Assembly: GCA_029934675.1 (NCBI GenBank)
Contig: JAOZLT010000057.1
Coordinates: forward strand, 1-8,564
Reading direction: 5' to 3'
DNA: 8,564 bases
DNA from: Candidatus Altimarinota bacterium
GTDB lineage: Bacteria; Patescibacteriota; Gracilibacteria; UM-FILTER-43-11
Below, one piece after another: positions 6,873 through 8,564 of this stretch. The first letter of the stretch is position 1, and each line of letters begins with the position of its first letter. The notes below the pieces were generated by a model, which saw only the letters and a list, made by a program, of their open reading frames with translations, had not been told where the DNA came from and made no database searches. The position numbers and the translations under genes are program-made.

Positions 6873-7805
6873 TTAAAAATGCTTTTCCCTTTCCAGATAA
6901 TTTGGGAGTTTTTTAGTTTCGGTGAGTATTCGAATGAGATATTCACCAATTATACCAAGTGAGAATAAAATAAAGCCTGAAAGCAGGGTAGTAATTACGA
7001 TTAGGGAAGTCCAGCCTGCTACGGAAGTTCCATTTATCATAAAACGTACCAGATAAAACAAACCAAGTAAGAAACTTAAAATTGAAATAATAAGTCCCAT
7101 TGAACTAATTAATTTCAATGGAATTGCAGAGTTGTTAATGATATTTAGCAAAAAATCTTTCACCAATCTGGGCATTGTATATCCACTTTTACCATACTTA
7201 CGCTCATCGTGATTAACAATTACAGAGGAGATATTTTTTGTTGTATACAGAATTAAATGCCCAATTCTTGGTTTGTTAATATTTATTTTTGCAATAGCAT
7301 GAGCTATATCAGCCCGCATAATTCTAAAGTTTGTAAACTTTAAATTAGATTCAGTTTTAAACATTTTTTTGCTCACAATTTGCATGGCCTTTGAGCCTGT
7401 ATTTCTTATTATAGAATGTTTTTTCTCTGCAAAAGCACCAATTACAACATCAATATTAGGATTCGCCATGATATGACTGATGAGTTTAGGGATTTCTTCG
7501 GGTGGATGTTGTAGATCATCATCCATTAATAGCACATAATCCCCCGAAAAATGTTGCAGCCCACAATGCATGGCAGCATGTTGCCCGCTGTTTTTTGCCA
7601 GATCAATAATTTTTATTCTACTGTCTTTTTCATTTAATTGTTTCATAATTTCCCATGAACGATCCTTTGAGCCATCGTTCACAAGAATTATTTCAAAATC
7701 GTGCTTTATTTGGTTTTCAAATATTGAAATCAGCCTCTCACTCAATTCTGGTAAACTATTTTCAGCATTAAAAACTGGAATTACTACACTAATTGACTTT
7801 TTCAT
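6873..7805 (-). CDS. GtrB/ArnC-type family 2 glycosyltransferase with two C-terminal membrane segments
   Basis: This 310-residue protein has a GT-A family 2 domain: SVVIPVFNAENSL (6-18), the VNDGSKDRSWEIM strand-loop (42-54), KNSGQHAAMHCGL (71-83) and the metal-binding MDDDLQHPPEEIP (94-106). RKYGKSGYTMPRL (202-214) is the usual acceptor-side motif of the polyprenyl-phosphate group. Two hydrophobic segments follow (about 229-254 and 264-290), then GEYLIRI and a short cytoplasmic tail. This layout matches GtrB, ArnC and other dolichol-phosphate-mannose-synthase-like enzymes, which move a sugar from a nucleotide to undecaprenyl phosphate on the inner face of the membrane. The sugar here is unknown; a modified 4-amino sugar made by the operon is a candidate. 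The gene begins 15 bases after the acetyltransferase stop with only a weak purine-rich site. The family call is secure and the donor and acceptor are inferred. Confidence 0.88.
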   Translation of the reverse strand: MKKSISVVIPVFNAENSLPELSERLISIFENQIKHDFEIILVNDGSKDRSWEIMKQLNEKDSRIKIIDLAKNSGQHAAMHCGLQHFSGDYVLLMDDDLQHPPEEIPKLISHIMANPNIDVVIGAFAEKKHSIIRNTGSKAMQIVSKKMFKTESNLKFTNFRIMRADIAHAIAKININKPRIGHLILYTTKNISSVIVNHDERKYGKSGYTMPRLVKDFLLNIINNSAIPLKLISSMGLIISILSFLLGLFYLVRFMINGTSVAGWTSLIVITTLLSGFILFSLGIIGEYLIRILTETKKLPNYLEREKHF

Positions 7806-7820
7806 TTCCCAACTTTCTCG

Positions 7821-8411
7821 TTAATTACCAAATAACTTCTTAATCTTACTTAAATATGGTAAATAGATATTTTCCCTATTTTTATAATATTCATCTTTCA
7901 ACATCGAAAATAAATGATAATCAAGAAATTCAGTCCCACTCCACCAATCATTTCTTAAATATCCATCATGCTTGAAACCCATCTTTTCAAGAAACTTGAC
8001 TGCTTCTTTTGAGGCAAGCCTTGAATAAGAATATACTTTATTTAGATTTAATTTTTCAAATGCAAATTCAAGTTTCAATAATTCTGATTCAAATGCAAAA
8101 AAACGGGCATTATCATTGAAAAGAATTGGCCCTGTTCGTACTTTCTTTGAGACAAAATCAAAATCTGATAATGCAGTTTGGCCAATTGCCTCATTGGATG
8201 CATAACTTCTCACTAACCAATGAATATCATTTCCTTTTATTGTATATTTCTCAAACCATTTTTTATGAGTTTCTATAGAAGTTTTATCTTCAGGATGATT
8301 TTCCATATATATGTTGTTTCCTGTCCTAAGCTTCACTATTGTCTCTGTATCTCGAGCTTCAATAGGTATGAGTTTGCAGGATATTCCGAACAATTTTTCT
8401 TTTTTTAGCAT
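7821..8411 (-). CDS. GNAT-family N-acetyltransferase (RimJ/RimL or PseH-like)
   Basis: This 196-residue acetyl-CoA-dependent transferase of the Acetyltransf_3 type starts with a beta strand (CKLIPIEARDTETIVKLR, 12-29). It shows the segment NHPEDKTSIETHKKWFEKY (38-56), which resembles the 'hxxWf' region of PseH-like sugar acetyltransferases. The core follows: IGQTALSDFDF (76-86), a region around 94-120 where the CoA-binding loop is expected but the glycine-rich motif is weak, then NKVYSYSRLASKEAVKFLEKMGFKHDGYLRND (124-155), where the SREAVKFLEKMGF helix and 'GYLRN' ending are typical. In glycan clusters such enzymes acetylate the amino group of a nucleotide-linked amino sugar, so the product of the WecE-type aminotransferase at the far end of the operon is a plausible substrate. 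RimL-like protein acetylation is the alternative. It appears to be the first gene of the block, with a possible promoter upstream. Confidence 0.8.
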   Translation of the reverse strand: MLKKEKLFGISCKLIPIEARDTETIVKLRTGNNIYMENHPEDKTSIETHKKWFEKYTIKGNDIHWLVRSYASNEAIGQTALSDFDFVSKKVRTGPILFNDNARFFAFESELLKLEFAFEKLNLNKVYSYSRLASKEAVKFLEKMGFKHDGYLRNDWWSGTEFLDYHLFSMLKDEYYKNRENIYLPYLSKIKKLFGN

Positions 8412-8451
8412 TTGTAGATGTTTTAATTCAGTATTAACTATTTTAAAAAGC

Positions 8452-8484
8452 CAAATTTAATTTTATCATCCAAAGTTCATTCAA
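8452..8484 (-). promoter_or_regulatory. possible Bacteroidota-type promoter for the operon
   Basis: On the minus strand TAAATTTG (8459-8452) matches the Bacteroidota -7 consensus TAnnTTTG exactly. It would place the transcript start about 35 bases before the acetyltransferase ATG. A TTG (8484-8482) lies upstream, but the spacing of 22 bases is longer than the usual 17-20, so the -33 element is doubtful. The stretch 8412-8520 has no gene and is very AT-rich, so chance matches are likely. Confidence 0.3.
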
Positions 8485-8521
8485 AAATTTCGAACCGAAA
8501 AATAATTAATAGTAAAAATCA

Positions 8522-8563
8522 CACCTTCTAAGAAGGTGGCTTTGGATTGCCCCTAAAAGGGGC
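8522..8563. repeat. two adjacent perfect hairpins (REP-like element or terminator of an upstream gene)
   Basis: The first hairpin has 7-base arms CACCTTC and GAAGGTG around a TAA loop (8522-8538). After ten bases the second has 6-base arms GCCCCT and AGGGGC around AAA (8549-8563). These GC-rich stems stand out sharply from the AT-rich surroundings, and two of them in a row resemble dispersed intergenic palindromic repeats. On the minus strand the CACCTTC stem is followed by TGATTTTTA, so it could also end transcription of a minus-strand gene lying to the right of the window, just before this operon begins. The element may continue beyond the window edge. Confidence 0.55.
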
Positions 8564-8564
8564 C

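Noticed and set aside
6842..6949. A longer start for the opine dehydrogenase homologue at 6949, overlapping the glycosyltransferase gene.
   Set aside because: The extra 36 residues precede the Rossmann-fold start typical of the family, the overlap would be 77 bases, and the ATG at 6841 has a well-placed GAAGGA site.
8412..8520. A cobalamin riboswitch in the leader of the operon.
   Set aside because: The leader is about 110 bases of AT-rich DNA with no B12-box-like or multi-stem conserved structure, and the first gene is an acetyltransferase.

Overview
The window is AT-rich DNA (about one third G+C by eye) with every convincing gene on the minus strand, so transcription runs from high to low coordinates. 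Shine-Dalgarno sites are weak or absent before most starts, the only promoter-like site matches the Bacteroidota -7 consensus TAnnTTTG, and codon use is A/T-ending. Together these suggest a member of the Bacteroidota. This is inference from style; no taxonomic marker is present.

Seven complete genes form one tight block with gaps of only 12 to 42 bases, consistent with a single operon. In transcription order they are: a GNAT N-acetyltransferase (8411-7821); a GtrB/ArnC-type membrane-anchored family 2 glycosyltransferase (7805-6873); an octopine/nopaline (opine) dehydrogenase family protein (6841-5768); a 625-residue protein that reads as a fusion of a cobalamin-binding GlmS-like domain and a GlmE-like glutamate-mutase barrel (5755-3878); an ATP-grasp ligase (3852-2623); a flippase-like integral membrane protein of the LPG-synthase-TM family (2580-1597); and a WecE-type sugar-nucleotide 4-aminotransferase (1554-433). 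A 177-base gap follows, then a 69-codon reading frame (255-46) that resembles only the first part of a UDP-GlcNAc 2-epimerase and looks truncated or decayed. The right edge (8412-8564) holds a possible promoter and two adjacent perfect hairpins.

The outer genes are standard surface-glycan functions: a 4-amino-sugar aminotransferase, an N-acetyltransferase, a polyprenyl-phosphate glycosyltransferase and a membrane protein of a family linked to lipid or lipid-sugar translocation. The unusual part is the three-gene core. A B12-type carbon-skeleton mutase homologue, an opine dehydrogenase homologue and an ATP-grasp ligase lie next to each other within the glycan operon. A reasonable hypothesis is that they make an uncommon branched or N-carboxyalkyl amino acid and join it by an amide bond to an amino sugar or another amine, giving a non-standard glycan decoration. 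The family assignments rest on motifs visible in the translations. The pathway, the substrates and the product are inference.
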